A stretch of 64,000 nt of DNA, from assembly GCF_014638095.1 (NCBI RefSeq), contig NZ_BMFH01000001.1, positions 434,001-498,000 on the forward strand. The letters are read 5' to 3'. Shown piece after piece: positions 1 through 8,272 of this stretch (positions are counted from its first letter, which is position 1; every line of letters starts with the position of its first letter). The notes below the pieces were generated by a model. That model saw only the letters and a list, made by a program, of their open reading frames with translations, made no database searches and had not been told where the DNA came from. The stretch comes from Muriicola marianensis. Lineage in GTDB: Bacteria; Bacteroidota; Bacteroidia; Flavobacteriales; Flavobacteriaceae. The translations under genes and the position numbers were made by a program.

Positions 1-100
1 CAACTCTATCTCTATTGGGGCTAAAGTGAATCTGCTTTACGATTCGGATGAAACGGTTTACACAAGTGCGGTCATCCCATTTGTGAATATTACTTTTTAA
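1..100 (+). CDS. C-terminal end of a probable outer-membrane beta-barrel protein (partial)
   Basis: Only the last 32 codons are inside the window; reading from base 2 the frame ends at TAA 98-100. The visible tail alternates polar and hydrophobic residues (for example AKVNLLYDSD and SAVIPFVNITF) and ends in Phe, the usual last residue of a barrel recognised by the BAM complex. This fits the last strands of a porin-like or other outer-membrane barrel, but the family cannot be named from so short a piece. Its stop overlaps by four bases the stop of the convergent gene that follows. Confidence 0.55.
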   Translation, partial: NSISIGAKVNLLYDSDETVYTSAVIPFVNITF

Positions 101-1074
101 TTAAGATCACCGGACCTTTGCTCTTTTAATAAGGCTTGAAGGTTCAGGAATTCAGTCTCAAGGAAATAGATACTCCAGGGCTCATATTCTCCATCGACCG
201 GCGGATCGGTATGGGTAAAGAAAAAATAACGTCCATCCGGGGAAAAGCGCCCGCTGCCTTCCTCCCCCGCTGAGTTCACGATCTCCCCCATATTGACAGC
301 ACCTGACCATCCTGAAGAAGTCTTTTTGCTTACATATAGGTCATCCCCCCCAAAGCCCCCTGGCCCATCGTACACATTAAAAACCATAAACTCACCATCC
401 GGAGACAAAGAGGCGGAATACTTCCACAAACTGTCATTCTCAAAAAGTCCTTCGATACGCTCAGGTAAAGAAAAACCTTTGTCTTCTTTTGTGGTTTTAT
501 AGACATCGATCCCTGCAGATCCCCTTTCCATAGTGGTGTAATAAAATGTGATTCCGTCGAGGGTAAAAAAGTAATTATTCACAGAAGACGGCCAGTTCTC
601 TCCTTCAATTTGAACCTTGTTTACGGGATCGGGCAAAGGTTCTGGTTCAGACCAGCCTTCAGGGGTCTTTTCCACTTTCCAGACATTCATATCAAAACCG
701 CCCAGATTGGGTTTTCCAGGGATTTCCCTTTGAGAACCAAAATACAGGGTATTTCCGTCAGGAGTGATAAAAGGTGTCTCATCCCGGTCTGTTGAAAATG
801 GGGCCAGGACAGGTGCCGACCATTGGCCCTCGGCTAAGGTCGAGGTATAAATCTTTTGCTTTTCCCCGGGGAAACGCCTGGTAAAATAGATTGTCTTTCC
901 GTCAGGTGTAAAACAGAGATCGAATTCGTTGTGGTCCGAAGTTGAAATGACTCCCGGCGCGAATAATTGGGGAGAATTTACTGCCTCCTCGGAGTAACTG
1001 ACCCGTTTTTTCTCAGATTCTGCACATCCCAAGAGGAGTAACAGCAGGAACGAACCCGCTAAATTGAATTTCAT
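97..1074 (-). CDS. PD40 (TolB-like) beta-propeller lipoprotein
   Basis: The protein begins with a lipoprotein signal: MKFNLAGS, then a leucine run and the lipobox LLGC, so it is probably anchored to an envelope membrane. The mature part has repeated PD40 blades with the D-G-x-x-I/L-Y-F-x-S/T pattern (FTPDGKTIYFT, ITPDGNTLYFGS, SPDGEFMVF, SPDGRYFFF). Such propellers bind peptides, proteins or glycans; no catalytic residues are evident. I chose the ATG at 1074 because the signal peptide starts there and AAAGAGAT precedes it; the longer frame would start at a TTG at 1101. The product is about 325 residues. The precise role is unknown. Confidence 0.75.
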   Translation of the reverse strand: MKFNLAGSFLLLLLLGCAESEKKRVSYSEEAVNSPQLFAPGVISTSDHNEFDLCFTPDGKTIYFTRRFPGEKQKIYTSTLAEGQWSAPVLAPFSTDRDETPFITPDGNTLYFGSQREIPGKPNLGGFDMNVWKVEKTPEGWSEPEPLPDPVNKVQIEGENWPSSVNNYFFTLDGITFYYTTMERGSAGIDVYKTTKEDKGFSLPERIEGLFENDSLWKYSASLSPDGEFMVFNVYDGPGGFGGDDLYVSKKTSSGWSGAVNMGEIVNSAGEEGSGRFSPDGRYFFFTHTDPPVDGEYEPWSIYFLETEFLNLQALLKEQRSGDLN

Positions 1075-1119
1075 GATCTCTTTTTTAAACAGTACTCTCA
1101 AATAAATTAGTAAAAGTTT

Positions 1120-2112
1120 TTAAATCACTTCGTTTGTCAGTTTCTCTCCATCTGCATATTCCCTGATGTTGTCGATCGTGGTATGGGTAATTTCTTCCAT
1201 GGCCTCCCGGGTAAAATAAGCCTGGTGAGAAGTTATCAGAACATTGGGGTAACTGATCAGCCTGAGGATGAGATCGTCTTCTATGATCATTTCAGAGAGG
1301 TCTTTAAAGAACAGGTTCTCCTCTTGTTCGTACACATCTATCCCCAGAAAACCAACCTTCTTACTCGCTAGACCTTCCAGGATATCAGGAGTGTTGATCA
1401 GGGCACCCCTGCTGGTATTGATGATCATAATGCCTTGTTTCATCTTCGAGAGGGATTCCCTGTTGATCATGTGCTTTGTATCCGGATTTAGCGGACAGTG
1501 AAGAGAAATGATATCAGCCTGTTGAAAGACCTCATCAATTGACCCGAATTGTATTCCTTCTTCTATTAATTTTTGGGACGGATAAAGATCGAAGGCCAGT
1601 ACTTTACACCCCATACCTTTCATGATCCTGCAAAAGGTAGCCCCTATCTTACCGGTTCCTATCACCCCTACTGTCTTTCTATGGAGGTTAAAGCCCATGA
1701 GTTTATTGAGGGAGAAATTCCCTTCCCTAACCCGGTTGTAGGCCTTGTGTGTTTTTCGGTTCAGGGTAAGGATCAGTGCCAGGGCGTGCTCTGCTACGGC
1801 CTCAGGGGAATAGGCCGGCACCCTGACCAGTCTGATGCCCTTTTCCTTTGCCGCATCGAGATCTACGTTATTGTATCCCGCACAACGCAGTGCGATCAGT
1901 CGAACCCCGAGTTCAGCAAGCTGGCTGACAGTTTCCCGGTCGACCTTGTCATTCACAAAAACACAGATGACCTCAAATCCGGTAGCTAGATTGGCTGTAT
2001 CCTTATTTAGTGGTGAGTCGAAATAGGTAAATTGTAACTGTCCCTTATCAGCAAATCGATCAAAATACTCCTGGTCATAGGGCTTGGTACTGAAAACAGC
2101 AACTTTTATCAT
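1120..2112 (-). CDS. ldhA: D-lactate dehydrogenase (D-2-hydroxyacid dehydrogenase family)
   Basis: This 330-residue cytosolic NAD-dependent enzyme probably interconverts pyruvate and D-lactate. It has the N-terminal MIKVAVFSTKPYD typical of the LdhA branch, the NAD-binding GTGKIG at about 152-157, and the catalytic triad expected for the family: Arg235 (NTSRGALIN), Glu264 (YEQEENLFF) and His296 (TSHQAYFT). The FF after the Glu favours LdhA over phosphoglycerate or glyoxylate dehydrogenases. It is at full family length. It lies upstream of the PD40 lipoprotein on the same strand with a 45-bp gap, and the two need not be functionally linked. A possible promoter TAACTTCG lies upstream. Confidence 0.88.
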   Translation of the reverse strand: MIKVAVFSTKPYDQEYFDRFADKGQLQFTYFDSPLNKDTANLATGFEVICVFVNDKVDRETVSQLAELGVRLIALRCAGYNNVDLDAAKEKGIRLVRVPAYSPEAVAEHALALILTLNRKTHKAYNRVREGNFSLNKLMGFNLHRKTVGVIGTGKIGATFCRIMKGMGCKVLAFDLYPSQKLIEEGIQFGSIDEVFQQADIISLHCPLNPDTKHMINRESLSKMKQGIMIINTSRGALINTPDILEGLASKKVGFLGIDVYEQEENLFFKDLSEMIIEDDLILRLISYPNVLITSHQAYFTREAMEEITHTTIDNIREYADGEKLTNEVI

Positions 2113-2215
2113 TCTTTGTGGGATTCTATTGTTAGTCTGCCCGCGAAGTTACCAATTGTTGAAGTCACCGTCATGGTATCAAAGGGAATTACTCTTTGTA
2201 AAGATGACACCGGAA

Positions 2216-2572
2216 CTATGATTTGAGCTGCCGTTCGCTCCTTATCTCCCCAATATGATAATAGGCTACAATACGGTCGATGAGTTCCCCTTCAAAGTAG
2301 TACCACTCACTTACGTCCAGGAGGAAGTCGGGTCCCTGTCTGGCTGTATACCGTACACATGCGTGATTCTCACCGTAAAAGCCATCATGGATCTCGAAGG
2401 TCTGACCTAAAAATTTATCCTTGTTCTCTTCCACGATCTTGAGATACGCATCCTTTCCTTCTATGGTCCCAAACGGACTCGTATGCCGGAAATCATCGGT
2501 CAGGGGAAGGTCTCTGTAGTGTCCTTTTTCCCATTTGTGGAACCAGTCTGATACGATCTCCTCGGTATTCAT
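2216..2572 (-). CDS. SnoaL/NTF2-like small protein
   Basis: A 118-residue cytosolic protein with the cone-shaped alpha+beta fold expected of the SnoaL/NTF2-like superfamily: an N-terminal helix (EEIVSDWFHKW), a buried strand region (YRDLPLTDDFRHTSPFG, where F-x-x-x-SPFG is typical), and paired strands with ACVRYTARQG and DVSEWYYFEGELIDRIVAYY. Members include polyketide cyclases, isomerases and limonene epoxide hydrolases, but most are of unknown function. No partner is obvious from neighbouring genes. The start ATG at 2572 gives the usual family length. Confidence 0.65.
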   Translation of the reverse strand: MNTEEIVSDWFHKWEKGHYRDLPLTDDFRHTSPFGTIEGKDAYLKIVEENKDKFLGQTFEIHDGFYGENHACVRYTARQGPDFLLDVSEWYYFEGELIDRIVAYYHIGEIRSERQLKS

Positions 2573-2624
2573 GACCCCGTCTAATAAATTTTATCAATTT
2601 TGATCTGCTATAATCTATTTTACT

Positions 2625-2921
2625 CTATCGTCGTTCCCTGAGCCATGCCTCAAAGACCTCCATCAGGTCTCCTACTCCGAGGGTCGCCCAGAGGATCACC
2701 AACCCTGCCAGGACTTTGATCCAGATCGGGATAGCATGCCCTGTGTTTCTGAATAGAAAGGCATTGGTTACAGGCAAGTATAATACAGCTACTCCCAGAT
2801 AGAAGACACCCGGAACCCAATGCACATAAACCATATTTAAGATGCCAATCGCAATAAAAAGAGTCGCAAATATCCAGCTTGTCAACTTGTGTGGCATGGT
2901 AAGATGAGATTCAGTACTCAT
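2625..2921 (-). CDS. Small integral membrane protein, three or four helices
   Basis: A 98-residue protein made almost wholly of hydrophobic segments: roughly residues 13-30 (SWIFATLFIAIGILNMVY), 34-48 (PGVFYLGVAVLYLPV) and 66-85 (IWIKVLAGLVILWATLGVG), with a charged C-terminal tail ending LRERR. There are no recognisable catalytic motifs. I do not recognise a named family. It sits 52 bp upstream of the SnoaL-like gene on the same strand and may be co-transcribed with it, which is inference only. Confidence 0.6.
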   Translation of the reverse strand: MSTESHLTMPHKLTSWIFATLFIAIGILNMVYVHWVPGVFYLGVAVLYLPVTNAFLFRNTGHAIPIWIKVLAGLVILWATLGVGDLMEVFEAWLRERR

Positions 2922-2994
2922 GGCATGTGATCTTTTGGCAAAATAGAGAAGTATTTACCTTTGAAAACTGACCCAAAGGGATTCAGTAATAAAT

Positions 2995-3357
2995 TTATTC
3001 ACGCAATATCTTTTCCATTGCCTTACCCCTGGCCAGCTCATCCACCAGCTTATCAAGGTATCTCACCTGTCTGGTGATCGGGTTTTGAATTTCCTCAACC
3101 CGGTACCCGCAAATGACCCCTTTGATCTTTTCGGCTTTAGGATTCAGTTGTGCCTTATTAAAAAAGGTCTCGAAAGAGGCTTTCTCTTCAATTAGCGAGG
3201 TCAGTGCAGGTTCGTCAAAGCCAGTGAGCCACGTTATGACCTGGTGTAGTTCTTCTTTCGTCCGCCCTTTTTTCTCGGCCTTGGAGAGGTAATGTGGATA
3301 GACAGAGGCAAAGGACATTTTGGCGATGCGCTCGTCGTGGTGGCTAGTATCTTTCAT
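2995..3357 (-). CDS. DUF2200 family protein
   Basis: A 120-residue cytosolic protein that matches the DUF2200 pattern: HDERIAKMSFASVYPHYLSK near the N terminus, then KKGRTKEELHQVITWLTGF and a C-terminal PITRQVRYLDKLVDELARGK region. The family is widespread and uncharacterised; some annotations link it to metal-independent stress functions without proof. I chose the ATG at 3357 because the family motif begins just after it; the frame continues upstream to 3438 but those residues do not look like the family. It lies downstream of the DASS transporter gene on the same strand. Confidence 0.8.
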   Translation of the reverse strand: MKDTSHHDERIAKMSFASVYPHYLSKAEKKGRTKEELHQVITWLTGFDEPALTSLIEEKASFETFFNKAQLNPKAEKIKGVICGYRVEEIQNPITRQVRYLDKLVDELARGKAMEKILRE

Positions 3358-3456
3358 GATGATGGTTATGTTGTTGTACCTCAAGATATTGAAAATCGAC
3401 GGAATATACCATATCAAGACCGGTCGTCGGGGAACCAAGGGTATTCAGAATACGGG

Positions 3457-4896
3457 TCATATAGACGAAGCCCACAAGATCCAGGGAGTGGCTAGCAGAA
3501 AGATGGCCGTATTCAGGACCGTAACCACAGCCCCCTGTTTATATATATCATCAGAGGGAAGGAATCCGCTCCCTGCAAATAGTACATTGGAACTCGAAGC
3601 CTGGGGAGAGACCACTGCAAAATAATTGGTTGCGAAAGACAGCATAAATGCCATCAGCGCAGCAGGTACGCCGGCATTTACGGCAACCTGCAGGAATACG
3701 GCGTAAAGAGCCAGCAGATGGGCAGTTTGGCTGACGAACAGATAATGTATAAGGATATAGAGTACCGTAAGCAGAACATATACCGAAACCCAGTTGTAAC
3801 CGCTGATGAGGGTCGCGATCTGGGCCCCCAGAGTCTTCATGAAGCCCATATCGTTCAATGCCGAACTCATCATGTAGAGAATAGCGAACCAAACGTAGGT
3901 TTCCAAAGCATCTCCGGCACCCTGCCGTATATCTTCGAGCGTGTACACATTTGCGAGAATGAGAATAGATAGCCCTAAAAATGCAACTATGGCCAGATTG
4001 ATGTTAAATACAGGAGAAAAAGCCCATAAGAGGATCATTCCAAAAAAAGTAATTCCCATGATCCATTCTTTTCGACTCATTGGTCCCATCTCTTCCAGGG
4101 CTTCCCTGGCATGTTTCGGGGCTTCCGGGGTGTATTTTTGATCAGGTGGGAAGAGCTTATACAGGACAATTGGTATGGCAATAAGCGCAATTAAGCAAGG
4201 GAGAGAGGCCACGAAGAACCAGTTGCCGAAATTCATATTCACGCCGAATTGGGCTGCTAAACCTGCTCCCACGGGATTTGCCGCCATCCCTGTAAACCAC
4301 AAAGCTGAGCTGATGGTGTGCCCTGATATGGCCGTCATCATCAGGTAGGTTCCGGTCTTCTTTCTGCCCTCCTCAGTGGGGAGAGAACCGGTGTCCAGCG
4401 CCAGGGCATGGGTGATGGGGAACAGTATCCCCGACCTGGCTGTGTTACTCGGGATAGCCGGGCCGAGCAGTGTATCCGTAGCCACAATACAATATCCCAG
4501 GTTGAGGGTCGACCTTCCAAACCTTCTGATCAGTAAAAATGCGATCCGCCTACCCAATCCGGATTTTATTACACCTTTGGCCACTAAAAATGCCGCCAGT
4601 ATTAATAGAATAAAGCTCTCCGAAAATCCAGAAAAGGCTTTTTCCGGGGTGAGCACACCCAGTAATACCACCGCTACCAGGGCGAGGACAGAAGCCGTAA
4701 AGATGGATAGGGCTTCGAGCAGTACCCCGACGATCGCAGTAATAAAAATGGCGAACAAGTGCCAGGAATCTACAGAAAGGTCCCATGGAATGGGTACATG
4801 CCAAACCATAAGGCCGAAAACCAGCGTGACCGCTCTTTTGATCCAGCGTGATGTAAGATCTTCAGACGACGGGATTTGTTGCTCTGCTGTATTCAC
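3457..4896 (-). CDS. DASS-family (SLC13) sodium-coupled anion/dicarboxylate transporter
   Basis: A 479-residue inner-membrane carrier with about a dozen hydrophobic segments. The signature of the divalent anion:sodium symporter family is clear: repeated SESFILLILAAFLVAKGVIKSG, the SNT substrate/sodium motif in AIPSNTARSGILFPI, and the second-half FATNYFAVVSPQASSSNVLF. Closest known functions are import of C4-dicarboxylates, citrate or 2-oxoglutarate; the substrate cannot be set from sequence. Translation appears to start at a GTG (4894-4896), since the next in-frame ATG is about 35 residues on, inside the first membrane helix. A 99-bp gap separates it from the DUF2200 gene downstream. Confidence 0.85.
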   Translation of the reverse strand: MNTAEQQIPSSEDLTSRWIKRAVTLVFGLMVWHVPIPWDLSVDSWHLFAIFITAIVGVLLEALSIFTASVLALVAVVLLGVLTPEKAFSGFSESFILLILAAFLVAKGVIKSGLGRRIAFLLIRRFGRSTLNLGYCIVATDTLLGPAIPSNTARSGILFPITHALALDTGSLPTEEGRKKTGTYLMMTAISGHTISSALWFTGMAANPVGAGLAAQFGVNMNFGNWFFVASLPCLIALIAIPIVLYKLFPPDQKYTPEAPKHAREALEEMGPMSRKEWIMGITFFGMILLWAFSPVFNINLAIVAFLGLSILILANVYTLEDIRQGAGDALETYVWFAILYMMSSALNDMGFMKTLGAQIATLISGYNWVSVYVLLTVLYILIHYLFVSQTAHLLALYAVFLQVAVNAGVPAALMAFMLSFATNYFAVVSPQASSSNVLFAGSGFLPSDDIYKQGAVVTVLNTAIFLLATPWILWASSI

Positions 4897-5045
4897 TGAA
4901 GTAAATGTACAAAGAAGGTTGAAAGTAGATGTCAGCCTACACCTGTAAAACTAACAGCTAACCTATTTTCCTGATCCAGGTGTAAAGGGGTAATTGTTTG
5001 GCGCGTTGTTATTTTGATGGAGTACTCACTGACCTCTAACAAATA

Positions 5046-5085
5046 AAAAAAGCCTCCAACCCAAAAACCGGCTCGAGGCTTTTCG
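5046..5085 (-). terminator. Rho-independent terminator after the FKBP gene
   Basis: Perfect arms AAAAGCCTC (5048-5056) and GAGGCTTTT (5075-5083), followed on the minus strand by a T-rich tract (TTTTTTATTT). It lies 20 bp past the FKBP stop codon. Confidence 0.85.
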
Positions 5086-5104
5086 AAACTTTTGAACTGC
5101 CGTA

Positions 5105-5557
5105 TTATTTAATTTCTACCAATGTCAGGTCGAATATCAGGTCCTGACCTGCCAGGGGATGATTTGCGTCGATAACGATATGTTCCTCCTTGACGTCTAC
5201 TACCCTGAGCTGTTGCTCAGAACCGTCAGGCCTTGTGGCTACAAGACCCATTCCTACTTCCGGGTTGATCTCTTCAGGCAGATCGCTCTTGTTCACCTTT
5301 TGAAACAACTCCTCCCTGACCTCCCCGTAGGCTTCCTCTTTGGGTATGGTTATCGTCTTGTTCTCATTTACCTGCATATCGATGAGTCCCTTTTCAAATC
5401 CGGGGATCAACGCGCCCTGTCCCAGGGTAACTTCGAGGGGGTCCCGTTCCAGTGAACTGTCGAATACCTGCCCGTCTGTTAATTTTCCTGTGTAATGTAC
5501 CCTAATGGTATCATTCGCTTTTACTTTTCCCATGTTTCTGTTTTCTATGGTTTTCAT
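5105..5557 (-). CDS. FKBP-type peptidyl-prolyl cis-trans isomerase, SlyD-like
   Basis: A 150-residue isomerase that accelerates proline isomerisation and probably also acts as a chaperone. After a short leader it reads VKANDTIRVHYTGKLTDGQVFDSS, the FKBP core with the DG-x-VFDSS strand, then PLEVTLGQGALIPGFEKGL, the active-site loop. An insert-in-flap segment (KEEAYGEVREELFQKVNKSDLP) interrupts the FKBP fold as in SlyD, and NHPLAGQDLIFDLTLVEI closes the domain. The His/Cys-rich metal-binding tail of E. coli SlyD is absent, so nickel handling is not predicted. No signal peptide is present. A second in-frame ATG lies at residue 9 and could be the true start. Confidence 0.88.
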   Translation of the reverse strand: MKTIENRNMGKVKANDTIRVHYTGKLTDGQVFDSSLERDPLEVTLGQGALIPGFEKGLIDMQVNENKTITIPKEEAYGEVREELFQKVNKSDLPEEINPEVGMGLVATRPDGSEQQLRVVDVKEEHIVIDANHPLAGQDLIFDLTLVEIK

Positions 5558-5567
5558 TTTAAAGGTG

Positions 5568-5575
5568 CAAAGGTA
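5568..5575 (-). promoter_or_regulatory. Candidate Bacteroidota -7 promoter element for the FKBP gene
   Basis: The minus strand reads TACCTTTG here, matching the TANNTTTG -7 consensus known for Bacteroidota, 10 bp before the FKBP start codon. The -33 TTTG is not clear. Confidence 0.45.
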
Positions 5576-5676
5576 GTAAGACCAAAACGGCTAGACGAAT
5601 GTTCCTTGTGTAAATGAGACATGTCTAAAACATCTATAGTAATTCCACAAAGCAATATTCCCCTGTAAAGGGGAAA

Positions 5677-6348
5677 TTAATTCGAAAACAAATGTTCCGC
5701 AATAACTTCTGCCGCCTTTGCACTACCTTTCTGAGAAGGATGAAAGCCATCCGGACCGTAGAAGTCAAAATTTTCTGTAATCTCAAAATACTCCTTCCAT
5801 GCTGCTCCCACCGGAAGTATTATTGCATCATTGATCCTTGCGGCATCCCTGTGGTTTTTAATAACGCCATCAAAGGTGCGGTAATAATCGAGGGAGGGCC
5901 AGACCATGAGATAGCAAAGCTTTGTTCGTGATATCCGGCAAAGTTCTGCGAATTTCTTCCCGTACTCAATCAGCATGTTCCTCCCTTCCGCCTGGGAGGA
6001 AGGTCCCTGTTGCAGGATGACAAAATCGAAATTCCCATCGCGGATAAGCGACTGCACTCTTCCTTCCCGCCAGTGATCCTCAATGGCATAATTGGGAAAG
6101 GCGTACATTTCAAAATCGACTGTTACTCCAATTTGTCTGGCCTCTTCTTTCACCAAAAGCGGGAGATTATTAGTATAGGTCAGGCTGTTCCCGATAAACA
6201 AGATTCGGACACTGTCTCGATCTTTGTATACCTGTCCCCTGGCGTTAAGACTGACTGAAAAGATCAGAAAGATGACAAGGACAATGTCCGCAAGAATTGT
6301 GCTCCTTTTCGACCAAAAGATTCCCCTGACATTATCGTTAGAAAGCAT
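5677..6348 (-). CDS. Exported or membrane-anchored SGNH/GDSL hydrolase
   Basis: A serine hydrolase of the SGNH superfamily (esterase, lipase or carbohydrate deacetylase). A hydrophobic stretch near residues 19-37 (ILADIVLVIFLIFSVSL) serves as signal peptide or anchor. Block I is ILFIGNSLTYTNNLP, with Ser in GNSLT as nucleophile; FDFVILQQGPSS resembles the oxyanion-hole block; the C-terminal DGFHPSQKGS carries the catalytic Asp and His. The reading frame extends to a TTG at 6351, but the adjacent ATG at 6348 is the likelier start. The substrate is unknown; exported relatives often deacetylate polysaccharides. Confidence 0.8.
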   Translation of the reverse strand: MLSNDNVRGIFWSKRSTILADIVLVIFLIFSVSLNARGQVYKDRDSVRILFIGNSLTYTNNLPLLVKEEARQIGVTVDFEMYAFPNYAIEDHWREGRVQSLIRDGNFDFVILQQGPSSQAEGRNMLIEYGKKFAELCRISRTKLCYLMVWPSLDYYRTFDGVIKNHRDAARINDAIILPVGAAWKEYFEITENFDFYGPDGFHPSQKGSAKAAEVIAEHLFSN

Positions 6349-6382
6349 CAAGCAGTGTGTTCGTTGAAAACCACGTTTTATA

Positions 6383-6910
6383 CTAATCCGATTTATGCAC
6401 CTCCAGTTCGATCTCGATCATAAATTCGGGGAGAGCCAGTTCCTTCACACCCACCCAGGTACCTGTGGGAAAGTTATTCTTGTATATCTCCGCCCGATAG
6501 GCCGCATTCTCCAGCAATAAAGGCATATGCGTGGTAAAGATGTTTTCCACGACCACATCATCAAAAGAGCATCCGAAATGCTTCAGGATCTTGTCCAGAT
6601 CGGCGTAGCAATTCTTCATTTGCTGTGCTAAATCCCCAATAGCCGTCGGATTTCCTTCATCATCCATACTCACGGCTCCCGAAACCTTGATACTGTTTCC
6701 GATCTTAATGGCATGGGAATAGCCGTAGGCCTGCTCCACTGCGGGCCTGAGGAGGAAATATTCAGGTTCATCGGCTTGTATGACCACTTCTTTGATAACT
6801 TCCTGCCCTTCCTCCTTTCCTTTGGGTTCACAACTTTGTACAGAAAACATTAAAAGCGAGATCAGCCCACAAATGGTTGATAGAGTCCAGGGTCGTAATT
6901 GATTTTTCAT
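6383..6910 (-). CDS. RidA/YjgF-family lipoprotein
   Basis: The C-terminal 125 residues are a RidA domain: KIGNSIKVSGAVSMDDEGN, QMKNCYADLDKILKHFGCSFDDVV, NIFTTHM and FPTGTWVGVKELALPEFMIEIE. Cytosolic RidA deaminates reactive enamine/imine intermediates using a conserved Arg; here that position reads TWVGVKEL, so the Arg of the RxxxxV motif is not evident and imine deaminase activity is uncertain. The first 27 residues form a lipoprotein signal with the lipobox SVQSC, so the protein is exported and lipidated, unlike classic RidA. It lies 34 bp upstream of the SGNH hydrolase on the same strand. Confidence 0.8.
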   Translation of the reverse strand: MKNQLRPWTLSTICGLISLLMFSVQSCEPKGKEEGQEVIKEVVIQADEPEYFLLRPAVEQAYGYSHAIKIGNSIKVSGAVSMDDEGNPTAIGDLAQQMKNCYADLDKILKHFGCSFDDVVVENIFTTHMPLLLENAAYRAEIYKNNFPTGTWVGVKELALPEFMIEIELEVHKSD

Positions 6911-6999
6911 TTTCTTACGGATTTATTGCCCTACTTGGCAGGTTTAATGATTAGTTAGTATAGCCGAATTCTTTTTATTTTTTGAAGGGAAATTTTCGG

Positions 7000-7641
7000 T
7001 TAATTATATGACCGTATGTTCTTGCCCAGCACGAAGTTGCGCTCTCCTACCCAGATGTTGCCTTCCTTCCTCAATCTCAGAATACCGTCACTTCCTCCTC
7101 GTGGAGCAGAAGGTTTCGTCTCCTTCTCAGTCAGTAAGGAGTCCCCTTCAAAAAAATAGCTCCCAAGCCAGTAATACCTTCCGTCAGGTTCAAGAATGGT
7201 TGGATGGATATGTGCAGGTTCGGTCCTGTCGGGGTATACACCTGGTTTAATAGTGTAAAAAGCATATCTGCCCTCCTGATCCGTTTTAACCCATCCCCGG
7301 TTATACCCATGTCTCCTGCCCCATCCGGATGCCCCTTCTTTAGGGGTATAAAGACCTTTCTGGTCGGTATGGTAGACATACAACACCACCCCCGGTGCCG
7401 GCGTCTTCCCGTCAGGTTTAAAAATGGTCCCTGTCACTTTAATCTTTTGTGCCCCGGAATGGAAATCCGGAAGCGTATCTACCGGACTCAGCACCCTGTC
7501 TCCGTATTCAAATACTCCCTCACACCCTTCACAAGGCCCTCCTACCAGACGGGGATCATTCTGGCCCTGGGAACGCTGACAGGACAGCAAGTTTATGCTG
7601 AAAATGAATACAACCAGATAAAAGAGATTTCGGACTCCCAT
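7000..7641 (-). CDS. Intradiol ring-cleavage dioxygenase-like lipoprotein
   Basis: The fold is that of protocatechuate 3,4-dioxygenase beta and related intradiol enzymes: VTGTIFKPDGKTPAPGVVLYVYHTD is the beta-sandwich start, and the expected non-haem Fe(III) ligands can be assigned as Tyr98 (KGLYTPK), Tyr136 (KPGVYPDR), His144 and His146 (AHIHPTI). A lipoprotein signal ends at the lipobox LLSC (Cys21). A Cys pair follows (GPCEGCEG). Exported intradiol-like proteins are common in Bacteroidota and their substrates are not known. At 213 residues it is close to the catalytic-domain length. Keeping all four ligands suggests it is catalytically active. Confidence 0.78.
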   Translation of the reverse strand: MGVRNLFYLVVFIFSINLLSCQRSQGQNDPRLVGGPCEGCEGVFEYGDRVLSPVDTLPDFHSGAQKIKVTGTIFKPDGKTPAPGVVLYVYHTDQKGLYTPKEGASGWGRRHGYNRGWVKTDQEGRYAFYTIKPGVYPDRTEPAHIHPTILEPDGRYYWLGSYFFEGDSLLTEKETKPSAPRGGSDGILRLRKEGNIWVGERNFVLGKNIRSYN

Positions 7642-7713
7642 AGGTCATTGAAGATAAGAAATTTACCGATGCTCTCCTTTGACGGTCTCCTTATTTATTA
7701 TCTATCTCGGAGA

Positions 7714-8208
7714 TCAATTAATTTCCATAAGCAGGGATTGCAGGTCGAGGGGCTTTGTATACATATCCAGGGATCCATCGGGTTTTTTTGGCCAATCTTC
7801 CTGGGGCCTGTCCCAGTAGAGTTCTACCCCATTTCCATCGGGATCATCCAAGTACAAAGCCTCCGAAACCCCGTGGTCTGAAGCCCCGGTTAGAGGATAA
7901 TCAGCCTTACGAAGCCGTTGGAGGATGGTGGCCAGATCCTTCCTGGTCGGGTAAAGGATGGCTGTGTGAAACAAGCCTACCGTTCTTTTGGGAACCGGCC
8001 CGGCCCCTTTGCTGAACCAGGTATTCAATCCGATGTGGTGATGATACCCCCCTGCAGAGATAAAGGCAGCGTCTTCCCCATAGGTCATAGTCAGTTCAAA
8101 ACCCAGGAGTCCACAGTAGAAGTCGAGAGAACGCTGAAGGTCCGACACTTTCAGGTGTACATGTCCGATCCTGGTTTTGGATGGCAAAGTGTAATCTGTA
8201 TTTTCCAT
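7714..8208 (-). CDS. VOC-family (glyoxalase/dioxygenase-like) protein
   Basis: A vicinal-oxygen-chelate protein of about 164 residues. It carries paired beta-alpha-beta-beta-beta modules: IGHVHLKVSDLQRSLDFYC then FISAGGYHHHIGLNTW, and VGLFHTAILYPTRKDL then GVSEALYLDDPDGNGVELY. Metal-ligand candidates are the His in IGHVHL and HHIG, the His in LFHTAI, and the Glu in GVELYWD. The pattern resembles ring-cleaving (catechol-2,3-dioxygenase type) VOC proteins. I chose the ATG at 8208 because the domain starts eight residues later; the frame extends to 8310, overlapping the next gene. The C terminus DRPQEDWP is typical of this subfamily. Confidence 0.75.
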   Translation of the reverse strand: MENTDYTLPSKTRIGHVHLKVSDLQRSLDFYCGLLGFELTMTYGEDAAFISAGGYHHHIGLNTWFSKGAGPVPKRTVGLFHTAILYPTRKDLATILQRLRKADYPLTGASDHGVSEALYLDDPDGNGVELYWDRPQEDWPKKPDGSLDMYTKPLDLQSLLMEIN

Positions 8209-8272
8209 GGTAACGTTACCTATCTTGATTTCATTTATCGGAACATGCCATGTCCCTGATTGAAAGCTGAAT

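Noticed and set aside
3292-3625. Plus-strand frames over the DUF2200 and DASS genes
   Set aside because: Both sit antisense to genes with clear family motifs; they have no start signals or family features.
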